64,000 nt of DNA from Kwoniella bestiolae CBS 10118 (taxonomy: Eukaryota > Basidiomycota > Tremellomycetes > Tremellales > Cryptococcaceae). The first letter of the stretch is position 1. Each line of letters starts with the position of its first letter. The notes beneath the pieces are model-generated. The model was not told the origin of the DNA. It did not search any database and worked only from the letters and a program-made list of their open reading frames with translations. Location of the stretch: positions 3,968,001 through 4,032,000 of the forward strand of contig NC_089242.1 in assembly GCF_000512585.2 (NCBI RefSeq), given 5' to 3'. A program made the position numbers and the translations under genes. Below, piece by piece: positions 24,190-35,143 of this stretch.

Positions 24190-25626
24190 ATGACCATCAG
24201 ACCTCCTTTCAAAGGTGCGTAGCAGCTGGCGAACTTTGAAGCGCAACGATTGACTACTTTTGTTCTGCAGAAGTAGAAGCGTCCAGGCCAAACTTCGACG
24301 CGGATGCTAACATAACTTGGACCAAGGTCCCTCAACCGGATTTTAAAGCCGGAGGTGGACTGAACAACCTTGTGAGTCCGGTTGCGAGTTGCGACATCAT
24401 GCTCGACGCAGCTGACGGATTTCATTCAGCCATATGCCAGCGAGTTCGCACCAGAGAACGCCAAGTGGATCGCCATAGACCCCAATGAGCACGATAAACC
24501 GTCTATGTACAAGGTGAGTCTTTCATGCACATGTATCAACTTTCTCCGCTGACAAATGAGATCAGTTGATGATATCCGGGATTGTACGTTCGCGCTCCTG
24601 TCAAATGGTGATGCAGCAATCTCTAACTTGACTCATCAGACACCTCGACCCATTGCTTTCATGTCAACTATCAGCACGGAAGGTGAATGCAATGTGAGTT
24701 TGAGCTCTCTTGAAGTCGTATGTAATTGTTGACTCAACTTTGGGATAGCTTGCTCCCATGTCATACTTCAATATGGTTTCGCACAATCCCCCGACGATCA
24801 TGGTCTCCGTGATGGCAAGTGCGACTAATCCAAATGGTCTAAAAGGTCGGTGAATCAAATCCCGATTTCAGTTTCACTTTACAGTACACTGATGAGGGCC
24901 TTATGCAGACACAAGCAAGAACATCAAAGACATTGGGGAGTTTTGTTGTAGTATCATTTCCGAGACTTTCATGGAAGCGGCCAGTTATACTTCGATCGAC
25001 ACACCGCCTGGCGTTGAGGAATGGGCTCTTGCGGGCTTGACCAAACGGAAGTCACAGTAAGTCCTGCTCTGTTATCAGATTATGGAGTATGCGCTAATGA
25101 TTGGTCCCTTTAGTACGATTCGACCGCCTCACGTTGCAGAGTCTGCCTTCTCTATGGAATGCAAGCTGGAGCATTGGTATGACTTGAAGAATGACGAGGG
25201 GAAAGTAACCGGGCATGTGATACTTGGACGAATCAAGTGTTTTCAGGCGGTGAGCTTGTACTGAATATGAACCGCAATTCTTGTGCTTTACTTACAATTG
25301 CACTACGCAACGATTATAGAAAGACTTTCTTTTCGATCCCTCCGAGCCGATGAAGGTATTACCGGAGAGATTGAGAGCGGTGTCTAGACTTGGAGGTGTA
25401 ACGTGAGTCCATCTTTTCAAGTTATCCTTCAGTAAGGCTGAATTCTCGTATGATTCTAGGTTCGGGAGAACATTAGCGTAAGTCGTCTTTTTTCGCTTGG
25501 TAATTCGACATACTGAACTTTCTCGTTTACAGCGCTGCTGAGGCACCACGTCCGTTCTGGGAACAGGTCAAAGACAGCGATGATGTCAGGAATGCGATTG
25601 CCAATGGGACACGTGTAGTGGAATAG
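24190..25626 (+). CDS. Flavin-reductase-like, FMN-binding split-barrel protein
   Basis: This family binds FMN and often supplies reduced flavin or acts as an oxidoreductase on its own. The first exon encodes only MTIRPPFK; splicing continues EVEASRPNFDADANITW. The split-barrel signature TPRPIAFMSTISTEGECN, LAPMSYFNMVSHNPPTIMVS, then SKNIKDIGEFCCSIISE and HVAESAFSMECKLEHW is unmistakable, with GHVILGRIKCF later. The protein ends NGTRVVE. About nine introns are present, several near 50 bp. Divergent placement from gentisate dioxygenase suggests a role in the same aromatic pathway, perhaps with a reduced-flavin hydroxylase elsewhere; that part is inference. Confidence 0.88.
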
Positions 25627-26150
25627 ATGGTTCTATCGGCATGTGCTGCACTGCTGTATTGATACTGTGTTTGGTAATATTGGCTAAGCTAGTGTCAACC
25701 CAACCATTGACTGTACAGCGAGCTCACGGTCGTTTCGTCTCGTACACATAATGAGTACCCACAACCTCCTATACTTTGTGCGACATTTTGCGTACATTTT
25801 ACTATATGAACATGCGTAGCAAGTGTGTTCTTTGCCTTTGCAAGCTGTAGTACTGGGTGTGAGCCCCCAGTCAACGCATGCAGACTTTCAATTTAATCGA
25901 ACAATGATCTTGCAATTTCAGCTGAAATACCATGGAAGCGCAAATTCTCCTTGGGCATCAAACTGAATCGACCGAAGCTTGCGACGTTCATAATCCAGTA
26001 TGACGCAGACTGGTAATTGTCCCGACGAGAGCCTTATGGATTGAGAGCCCTTTTTGCACTCCTAAGGTAAGAATCCACAATGAACACCTATCTTCGGTCC
26101 GTGCCAGACAATGCATGCCAAACAGTATCATACCGAATAGTTGATAATTC
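25627..26150. other. Convergent intergenic region
   Basis: The space between the ends of the flavin-reductase-like gene and the GH1 gene (524 bp) shows no coding signature. It presumably holds both 3' ends. Confidence 0.4.
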
Positions 26151-28036
26151 TTACTGAGCAATGGAATAGTCAAAAATCTCTTTCAGCAAAGCCGCTGAAT
26201 CTTTGGGAGTCCTTTTGCAACCATTCTCCATGTCGACGGCGGTGATACCGAATCGTTTACGGTAACCATAAAGCCATTCGAGATTACTGTTTCCCATGTG
26301 AGCTTTTCTGCACTTGCGAGACTGATTGCAAACACTTACTCCATCAGAGACCAAGCCATGAACCCTCGACAATCAATTTTGTCATCCCTCACGGCTTCGA
26401 GAAGCTCCTTGAGGTATCCAGCAAAATAATCTTGCCGTTGTGTATCATGGATGCGCTCCTCAAAGGTCATGTCTGCCTCTCCATCAATGCTAAAGCCACA
26501 TTCGGTGATGAAGATGGGTATACTAGCGGGTCCGGTGTATCGATCGTGAATATATCGCAAAAGCTTTCGGAAGCCCCATGGGACTAATCCGGGGGTTGGG
26601 TGAACACAGGCTTTACGCAGTGCCGAAGTGGACTTACCATCATAAGGGTGTCCAGCTTCTCCTTTGTTACCTATCACCACACCGTCTTTTTCGAATACTC
26701 TTTCGATGGATCCGAAGGAGACTAGACGGGGATTATCCGTCTCCAATCTTTTGCCTGACGCGTATTGGGTGCCGTAATGATTCCAACCAAAGAATTCAGT
26801 CGACCCTTTTATCAATCTCCACTCTTCGTCACTGAATGCCGGCAACGAGTCTCCTAGGTAGTCTACAACGGATTGTGGGAATCGTCCCAAGACTACAATG
26901 AGGTGAGCGTCATGTTATCTCAATGGGTCCCGGCAGTAGACTTACAGACAGGATCGGCATACTGTAGGACAAACATCAACACCGTCCGACTCTAAAAAGC
27001 ATATCTTAAACTCACAAATCCTAGCACCCATTCACGAGCAAAATCGGCAGCTGACTTTGCTTCAGGGCTATCGTTCACCGGCTCCACCCAATCGCAGTTC
27101 TACCAGGAAATGAGCATCTTCTCAAAAGACTATGTGTTACGAACTTACATAGACGATTCCAATTCTCCCATTCTGCCTCTGTTTAAACTCTCGTCGGTAA
27201 AGCTCGACCGCTCGAGCGTGACATAAAAGCAGGGAGCGAGCGAACCTGCTTAGGCCGGTAAGTAACGGAACAAAATAACGCATAGAGCTAAACACCTCAC
27301 CTCCCGTGATCTTGTTTGTGCACCCATTGTGGTTGTTTGTACGAAGACGAAGATTGCATAGTGAAGATGTGAGGCTATATGCATCAGCCGAATCCTTGTA
27401 AGGTGACCACTCACTTCATTGATGGTTATCCAGTTCTGAACTCGGTCTCCAAACCGATCGAAACAAAGCTTCGCGTACGATACAAAGTCCTCTACTAGAT
27501 CGGTATCATTGAAAAATCCTCCATAACTCTTCTCGAGAGCCAAAGGGTGATCCCAGTGGAATATTGTCACCCAAGGTACGATGCCAGCGTTCAGGAGATC
27601 ATCAATCTGAACTGATCAGCCATTCCTCAAAGTGACCTGACTCACCATATCGGAGTAGTATTTGATGCCCTGTTCGTTGACTGAATCATTCCGTCCACCT
27701 GTGATGAGAAGTATAAGCACCACTCGCGACCGTATTAGAGGTAGACTCACCGAGTGATTTGACTCTCGACCAGGCGATACTGAAACGATATACTCTGCAG
27801 CCATATTGCTTCAGAAGCTTGAGATCCTCCTTCCACTGATTGTAGGAGTCACACGCTACGTGACCATTGTCTTGTTCACGCAAACAATCGTCCCAAACGC
27901 AGGGACCCTTGCCATCAGCGTCGATAGCACCTTCAATCTGATAGGATGCTGTCGCTGACCCGAAAGCGAAATCTCTCGGGAGCACACCTTGAAAAGCAGG
28001 ATCTTGCAGGATGAGATGAGCCTTGGAGTTGACCAT
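26151..28036 (-). CDS. Family 1 glycoside hydrolase, probable beta-glucosidase
   Basis: This retaining GH1 enzyme hydrolyses beta-glucosides, probably in the cytosol, as no signal peptide is seen. It starts MVNSKAHLILQDPAFQG at 28036. The hallmark FAFGSATASYQIEGA (GH1 N-terminal signature) is followed by VYRFSIAWSRV, PWVTIFHWDHPLALE and ITINE|P, where the acid/base Glu is the last codon before an intron. FITECGF carries the nucleophile Glu, and MAWSLMDNLEW binds the sugar. Six or more introns are present. The loop after NEP is unusual: it reads PHIFTMQSSSSYKQPQW instead of the common G-Y-x-x-G-x-x-A-P-G, so the splice choice there is uncertain. Neighbouring dehydrogenases and a sugar porter suggest a plant-glycoside use cluster. 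Confidence 0.9.
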
Positions 28037-28362
28037 GTTTGGTTTGGGTGATTTACTAGCCGGATAAGCAGAACGAGGTAAGAAGTAGAAAGAGGTTTGA
28101 CGAGCAGATTAGTGATAGAGAGCGGAAATAAGAGAAGCGATTGTCCGGTAAGACCATCTGACAGCCAATTTAGCGGCTCGGTGAAATGGAGTTTTTAGAT
28201 TCACCGGTCGGTGTCCGGTAGAGGGCTTAGCCCCTAGAGTTTCCCTCTCGAAGCGGAACAATGCATGGCAGATAAGTATGATAACATTCAAGACCCAGAG
28301 ATCTCTAACGATGCCTGAAGCATACAATCCGCTTGATCACTCTACACATACGCGCAAGCACA
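28037..28362. promoter_or_regulatory. Divergent promoter of GH1 and MocA-family genes
   Basis: This 326-bp gap separates two divergently transcribed sugar-metabolism genes. It contains CGG triplets near 28140-28230, including CACCGGTCGGTGTCCGG, which could bind a Zn2Cys6 factor. This is an observation of sequence only. Confidence 0.4.
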
Positions 28363-30079
28363 ATGACCAATACTACTGAAATCGTGTTGAACGTGGCAGT
28401 GAGTGATTCCAGGCGAGGAACTTTGCTAACTATATCAGCTGATCGGTGCAGGCGAAATCGCCATGACCACTCATGTGAGTTGTCGAGTGTCGCGCAGTGA
28501 GTATGCAGGGAGCATGGTTGACCATACGGGGTGATTTTTAGCTGCCCACGCTTCTTCTCTGCTCCCATTTGTACAAGACTGTCGCTTTAGTCGATATCTC
28601 AAAAGACACTCTGGCTCATTGCGCAGCCAAGTTCCATGTCCCGGCTACCTATACGGATGTGTGAGTCACCCAGGCCTGATAGAGGGCAGAGGGATTTGAC
28701 TGAGGTGTGCGTTACCAGAGGCGAGATGTTGGCACAAAGTCCAGAAGTGGATGTTGTCTTTATCATGAACGCCAAGTGAGTGAGTTCCTTGCTGATTACG
28801 TGATGCAGCAAGCTGATGCCGTGTCGACTAAAGCGAATATCATGTACGTCTGATGGGATGACAAAAGTCTACATCCTGACGAACCTGCGCAGGTCCCACA
28901 TGCGCTACAATGCTTGAAGGCTGGCAAGCACGTTCTGATCGAAAAACCAATGTCCTTGACCAAAGAAGGAGCCGACCAGATCGAAGCCGCAAGGAAGGCT
29001 TCCGGTAAGATAGTATTCGTAGGATACATGAGACGATATGCGCATGCCTTCTTACGGGTGAAAGAGATGATTGGCAATTTACCAAAAGGATCAATCAATT
29101 ACGGTGAGTCAAGTCCACCTTGAACCCTGTCTGGGTTGTTTGCTGAACTCTTAGACCTGCTTATGGCAGTCAGAGTCAGAGACATTATAGGGTGGAACTC
29201 GCAATGGGTCGACCAATGTGCCCACTTTCCGGTCAAGTTTTCAGGTCAGTACTTCTCACTCACCTTTCTTTTTGGCTGTCGGTAGGCTAAAATAGTCCGC
29301 AGATTTTCCAGCGCAGGCCAATGAAGAGCGACTCGAATTGAATAGACAGCAGTTTGAGCAAGCTATCGGTGACAAAGCTTCCAGCCCGCTGGACAAGAAG
29401 ACTTACTTCGTGCTCAATGTGCTGGCGTCGCACGATGTCAGTGCCATGCGTGAACTTCTTGGGATGCCAACGGGAGTTGTCGCAGCCACAAGAAATGCGA
29501 CAGGTTCGTTTACGCATGTGATTTTCCAATAGTAAGTGACAACGGACTCCCATTGTCCGGGCATGGATCAGCCGCTGACATACAGAATCACAGCCCAGAA
29601 TTCAAGGTGTATTTGGAAGTGAGTTGGAGTTTGAAGAGATCGTCGTCATTTACTTACTTTATATAGTTCGGAGTGGATCATGTCATGGAGTTTGATGCTC
29701 AGATCGAGATTTACGCAGCCGACAGACACATCACTCTACAATACGACAGGTAAGTGCTGTGATGTGATAAATTATCTTTTCTCTCTCGCTCACTCCCTCT
29801 ATACAGTCCTTACATCAAGGGTCTTCCTATAACTGCTAAAGTAGTGGGCAAAAGGGACAATGGCGATCATTATGAAGAGCTTATCCGACCTTCTTACGAG
29901 GATGCATACACTCTTGAGTATAAAGCATTGCATGACGCTATTGTAAAGGGTGAAAAGGTCAAAACTGATGCGCTTGATGGTACGTCTCGTCAATCTCAGT
30001 ATCAAGATGGCAGCTAATGTTGCATGTAGCCAAGCAAGATCTAGAGATTTTCGACATGATCATGAAAGTTTTAGTGTAG
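28363..30079 (+). CDS. Gfo/Idh/MocA-family NAD(P)-dependent oxidoreductase
   Basis: This is a soluble sugar- or inositol-type dehydrogenase. After a short first exon (MTNTTEIVLNVA), the nucleotide-binding motif LIGAGEIAMTTH is seen, then VALVDIS, VDVVFIMNA and the family hallmark GKHVLIEKPMSLT, in which the EKP lysine is catalytic. The C-terminal alpha/beta domain has NVLASHDVSAMRELLGMP and EFDAQIEIYAADRHITLQYD, ending FDMIMKVLV. About nine introns split the gene, and the exon carrying the EYHVP-type segment near 28835-28910 was only partly resolved. It is divergent from GH1 and tail-to-tail with a second, distantly related MocA-family gene. The substrate is not determinable here. Confidence 0.88.
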
Positions 30080-30369
30080 CCGATTCATATATGAGCTTTC
30101 ATGCATTGTCTTTGTTCATTAGCAAGAGTAAATGGACATCTTTGAGCGTACATATGTTACTTTTTTGCGGACACTGAAGGGTTCCTGAACTCTGGAAGGA
30201 CATGAGGAAGGGCAAGGGTTGAACGGTCCCTATGTATACAACTGGCGGTTGCTATGAGATTTCACGGGTAATCTCGATGTGCTCGCGAGTGAAAGGTCCA
30301 ACAAATAAGTAAAGCGAATCACCCTATAAGAAATATCATGACTGCATGTTCGGTAAGGCCATAAGATGA

Positions 30370-31866
30370 CTATTTAGAGATTTCCTCCACGCCGTCTGGC
30401 AAGGTGTACCCATTTTGCTGCCTGACCTGGTCGAAGATCTGGGCTCGGGTCAGTACCCAAAGCGCTCGTTCTGACAAGGAATAACCTACCTCAAGAACCA
30501 TTGCCGTTTCGTCATGAGGCATACGTGAGTTTTGCAGCTCCTCGTCTAATTCGAAGATCGTTAGCGATTTACAAGACTATCCTGACTTTGAGACTCACTC
30601 CTGATAGACTTAGCTACGGCGTCTGCCTCAAACATGAGTCCGAAGCCCGGAAGAGGTTTTTCGATCACCTCATTTTCCTGCCATCGGGTGGGTCTAAAGG
30701 TAGGCTCCTGGTCGTATCTCTTGATCGTCATCTTTGTGATTCGAGACAGGCCATCGTTGAGCACGATCTCCCTAAATTCATCGGAGTGAGCATTGCTTGA
30801 CTGCTCCGGGCCTCTCCCAAAGAGCACTTCGATACGTACCCTTGTGTACCGATAATAACGCATCTCTCATCTTTAGGTGAATTGTAAGCGAAGCTCGCCG
30901 TCAGCAAGGCAGTGGCTTCTAATTTCGGGAATTCCATAGATATAGTAGTGGAAAGATCGACACCCGTCCTGGCTTTGACCATATTCCCAAACACCTTATC
31001 CGGCTTTGATCTGCTGTTATCCGGATGATGGTAAAGTGCAAGCAAAGCACACAAAACGGTATATGGCCCAAGGTCATACATGACACCACCCGCGGTCTCT
31101 AAGGCGAAGTTGCGATGCGAGTCGGGGACATCTACGCTTGTTAGCGTATGTCTGAGATGCGAAGATACTTACTGTTATAGAAGGCCATCGAAAAATTCGC
31201 CTGAACGTGCTTGATATCCCCGATGACTCGCTTCTCGAAAAGCTGACTCTGCAATTCATACGCAAGGGGAAGGAATCTAGTCCAAACGCCTGGACGCATG
31301 AGCTCGACAAGTTTCCAGTAGTCACCCACCTTCCATCAAGAAAAGCTTCTTCTCCACGGCAATACCGGTCAAATCTCTCCATTCTGCTGCGTTGAGACAA
31401 GCCGGCTTTTCAACGAGAACATTCTTGCCAGCCAGTAGAGCTGCTTTGGCGTCACTGTAATGTCCGCTATTCAAGGTACCAATGTATATGATGTCCACAT
31501 CCTGACCCAGCAGCTTCAGCTACCGGGCGTTCAATACTCAAGCTTACCTTGTGATTGAAGACCTCCTCATAAGAGCCAAACGCGGCAGGCTTCGGTAGTC
31601 CGGGATTCCGAGCTTGGGCAGTACTTCCTTTCGGACAGAATTCGTCCACGAATATTTGAGCTTTCTTCAGGTCTCTTGATCCGACGGCAACAATAGAGTG
31701 AGATATCTCGGTAGAATCTTCCCGTTCAACGCAAAGATCTTTCACAAACATAGAAGAGATCCAACCGCACCCGATAATTCTGGTATACTCGTCAGCGGAT
31801 GCGATACTCAATGTAGTGATTCAGAGCCTTCTGTACATACCCCCAGGACGCCACGTAGGATGACAT
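30370..31866 (-). CDS. Gfo/Idh/MocA-family dehydrogenase, dihydrodiol/D-xylose dehydrogenase type
   Basis: It resembles NADP-dependent D-xylose 1-dehydrogenase / dimeric dihydrodiol dehydrogenase. The start MSSYVASWG at 31866 splices (donor GTATGT, branch CGCTGAC, acceptor CCAG) to IIGCGWISSMFVKDL, restoring the Rossmann GxGxxx motif. HSIVAVGSRD, DVDIIYIGTLNSGHY and NVLVEKPACLN follow. A GTGGGT-type intron joins LFLMEG to VWTRFLPLAYELQ, a diagnostic segment of the subfamily. ETAGGVMYDLGPYTVLCAL lies in the C-terminal half. The last exon encodes QIFDQVRQQNGYTLPDGV and ends at the stop at 30370. It lies in a cluster with GH1, another MocA gene, a Zn2Cys6 regulator and a sugar porter. Confidence 0.9.
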
Positions 31867-32171
31867 GATGCTGGTAGAGTACTGGTAGATGCTTATTGAT
31901 TTGTCACTTTGACTTCCGCAAAATGATTGATGCATGTTGTCCGAGATGTAACATTTAAAGAGTCATCCCGGAATCTGTGCCATGTAACACACCGGGCCGG
32001 TGTTTTAGGGGAGATGTCAGGTAAAGTGAATTGAGAATATCTTGTGACGCAGATATTCCTTCCCCCCATTTTCTCCACCGATCGGTTGTTTTTCCCACAT
32101 CATATCGGCGCGTCCTCTTTTTCCATCCCGCCTCTATTTGACAGCTTCATCATACACAACGCACATCCATC

Positions 32172-34906
32172 ATGCCTCCTGATACACCGATCCGACCGCG
32201 CCAGCTCCAATCGTGAGTGTTTCCCTACGTTCCAAGCACCGAACGTGTCGCTGATAATATGTTCAGCTGTCTCGGATGTCGTGGTATCAAAGTAAGTTTG
32301 CAATTTACGGTGTTTGGGCCGTTTGGAGGATATCGCTTATGTCAATACAGGTTCGATGCGTTGGTAATGAGGATCAGAGTGTACAGTGTCAAAGATGCAG
32401 TGAATATACCCTCATTGACGCTTGTTATGCTGCCGGCTGACCGAACGCAGAGCGATTAGGCGTGCCTTGTGTCTACTCCAGTCAACGCAGAGGGAGGAAA
32501 ACCAACGTTGAGTAAGCCTCGTCTTGTTGTATGACTCTCGCTGACCGACTTCAGATGCATCATGCTGATGCAAACCATATCTTCAGGCGGGCCGCCCGCG
32601 ACTCAACCTCAGTGCAGCCCAATCCAGAAGACAAAATCACTCAGGCTTCAGACATTGTGTACGCGCCATTGGACGCATCAATGGCACCAGTAGAGCCTGC
32701 TCCCTCTCACACTACAAATTCCTTAGCTTCAATCTCCCCTTCAGCTGCTCTCCAGAATGTCACTTTCCAGCTTCAGGCAAGCGCCGGCTCAGCTGCTGGG
32801 GTATTCACCTCTACACCAGCCTCAGTGACCTCTCTTCCCGCTGCGGCACCTCGATTGGATGTATCTGAGTATCTTGATCCCCCTTTGCCTGCAGCAATGG
32901 GCATTTTTGACACTCACGAGGACCACATCAGCATGCCCCCTCCGGACATGATACCTGATGCCCGACAGTTCGATGATCCTAGTGAGTCACTACATATGAT
33001 AGCTGTAGCTAATCAATAGTCACACTTCGCGTTCTGAGTCCGATTGAGGCGGATAACCTGGTTAATTTGTGAGTTGATTGGTAAATGAGTATCGCTGAAA
33101 CGCAGATATCACCAATTCCTAGGACCTGTTTTGGCTTTATTGGACCCTCATTGTGAGTAGGCGCCGCTGAACGATTACTCATACCATCAGTACATACTCT
33201 AGACTTTCTGAGGGAGACTTCAGCTTGCCTTGTCACTTCGGTGCTGGCAGCGTCTTGCAAATTCTTCCGCAAAGACCTCTATACCAAACTCGTAGAGCAT
33301 GCGCAGACGCTCACCACTAGAGAGATCAGTGCTGGTACTTGTGACATCGGGACTATACAGTCTTTGTTGATCTTAGTCTGCTGGAAAGAGCCCACTGACC
33401 GGTCGGCCTGGATAAAAATTGGGATGGCAATCCGTTTGGGATATCAACACGGGTGGTATATACCACCGAAGCGTGTGTTGCCGATGAAAGACAAAGAAGC
33501 GAGGTTGATTCTGGTGAGCATCGCCATCGGAGCTCGGATCAAAGGCTGATTGGTACAACAGAACGCCGAGCGGACGTGGTATAGTGAGTCACAGCTGCAA
33601 CTTCAGGAAGCTCATTACTGACGCTGTCATGACAACAACAGATTTGATATGTAAGTTGGATGCATGATAGCGAACCAACATTGACTTGAATTTTCAGGTT
33701 TCGATCGAAAGTGAGCTCACAGATGGCTTCGACCGAGGTTGACCTCGCGGCTAGATATTCCAGGAGATTCGGGCTTCCTACGGTGATACGTTCACAGGAA
33801 TTTGGCGATGTAGGTTAGATACATCGCTTCTTCAGCTGATCTCGACTGTAGCCAGAGACATGGGCTCAGGAGCACTTGCACTTAGACACTCCGATGGACA
33901 TGCATCTAGCATGTAGCATTGAGTGAGTTCAGTGACATTCAGTTCCGAGCTAACCAAAAACAGGATGACGAACATTTACGACAGCTTTGAGCGATACGAC
34001 AGGAATCATTCGGGCACCGCAGAATTCTGGACAGTGATATTGGCTGACATGACGGCTGAGCATGAACGAAAGAAGACCAAATGGTTTGCGCGGATTGAGG
34101 GTAAGTCTTTGTCAGACTGGAATCCTCTGACGATCCTTCAGCCAAACAAGGACTAAGTCAATACTCCGGTATGGCTCTCAAACACTTGATACTCGACGCT
34201 ACTTTGACGATCAAGCGCAGGGCTTTGGATTGGAATATAGGTGTTGATGGAGGGATCAATGACTGTCTGGCCGCAATCTCTCAGCTTGTTGATCAAGTCG
34301 AGGTTCTGAGCAATGCTGGGATGCTCATTTATCTGCATGATGTCACTGCCTGTACACTGTCCGAAGCCACGATGCTAATGTACAAGGTGAGTTACACCAA
34401 TAACAGCTCGCCGCTGACAACCCTTCAGCTCTTTTGGAAATTGTCGGTACATCAGAAGTCTATGGCGGTCGGACTGATTAGGAGAATGCATAACACGTGT
34501 GTGCGAGTATCGACTGGAAACGATAATTCTGCTACTGCGTTTATCGCTCGATTTGCACAAAGAGCTTTGAAAGCTCTCAGCATGGAATCTAGAGCACCAT
34601 CCCCAACGGCTCAAGATCAACGGCAGCAGGAAAGCGCAGAGGACGGGAATCTTGGCTTTTTGGATGCCCTGGTGAGGTGTCTCGCAAAAGTAGGTCTTTC
34701 GCAACTGATGTATTAATCCCTTCCATTAGGACGACTTCATACACACTTCCGAAACCCAGTATGACCTCACTCGAGAGGATGAGCAATTTTGGTGAGTCGA
34801 CTGAGCTTGTGCATCTCTCAAACATGCACTGATTAGTCACCATAGGATGTCACTGTTTGCCCCGACAGGCACAGAAACGGTACTACCTTGGCCAGGGGAG
34901 GTGTGA
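32172..34906 (+). CDS. Zn2Cys6 fungal transcription factor
   Basis: The zinc cluster is built across four small exons: MPPDTPIRPRQLQS, then CLGCRGIK, then VRCVGNEDQSVQCQRC, then KRLGVPCVYSSQRRGRK. Together these give the canonical CxxC...C...CxxC...C with basic residues between. The next intron can end at two nearby AG sites (about 32554 and 32588). The far one restores the frame into RAARDSTSVQPNPED. A Ser/Pro/Ala-rich linker follows, then the fungal middle homology domain (NLYHQFLGPVLALL, then GWYIPPKRVLPMKD) over many short exons. The protein ends WPGEV. It lies between a dehydrogenase and a sugar porter, so control of the local sugar genes is a reasonable guess. Confidence 0.85.
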
Positions 34907-35143
34907 TTGTACTATGGCCACCGTTTCTGTTCAAATCCATATGTCATTGTACTGTATCAATGTTGTATTAAAGGGTGTATCTCCATAAGGTTCGCCCTCA
35001 GACAGCTTATGGGACGATACGGACTAGTAACGAGCTTTCGGGCTATCGCAATACATTCAAATATCATACTCAACTATCTGAGAAACAAATGGCCTTTCGG
35101 TATATCTTGTCTGCTTCCATGTTACAGCAAGGAGAGACCATTC

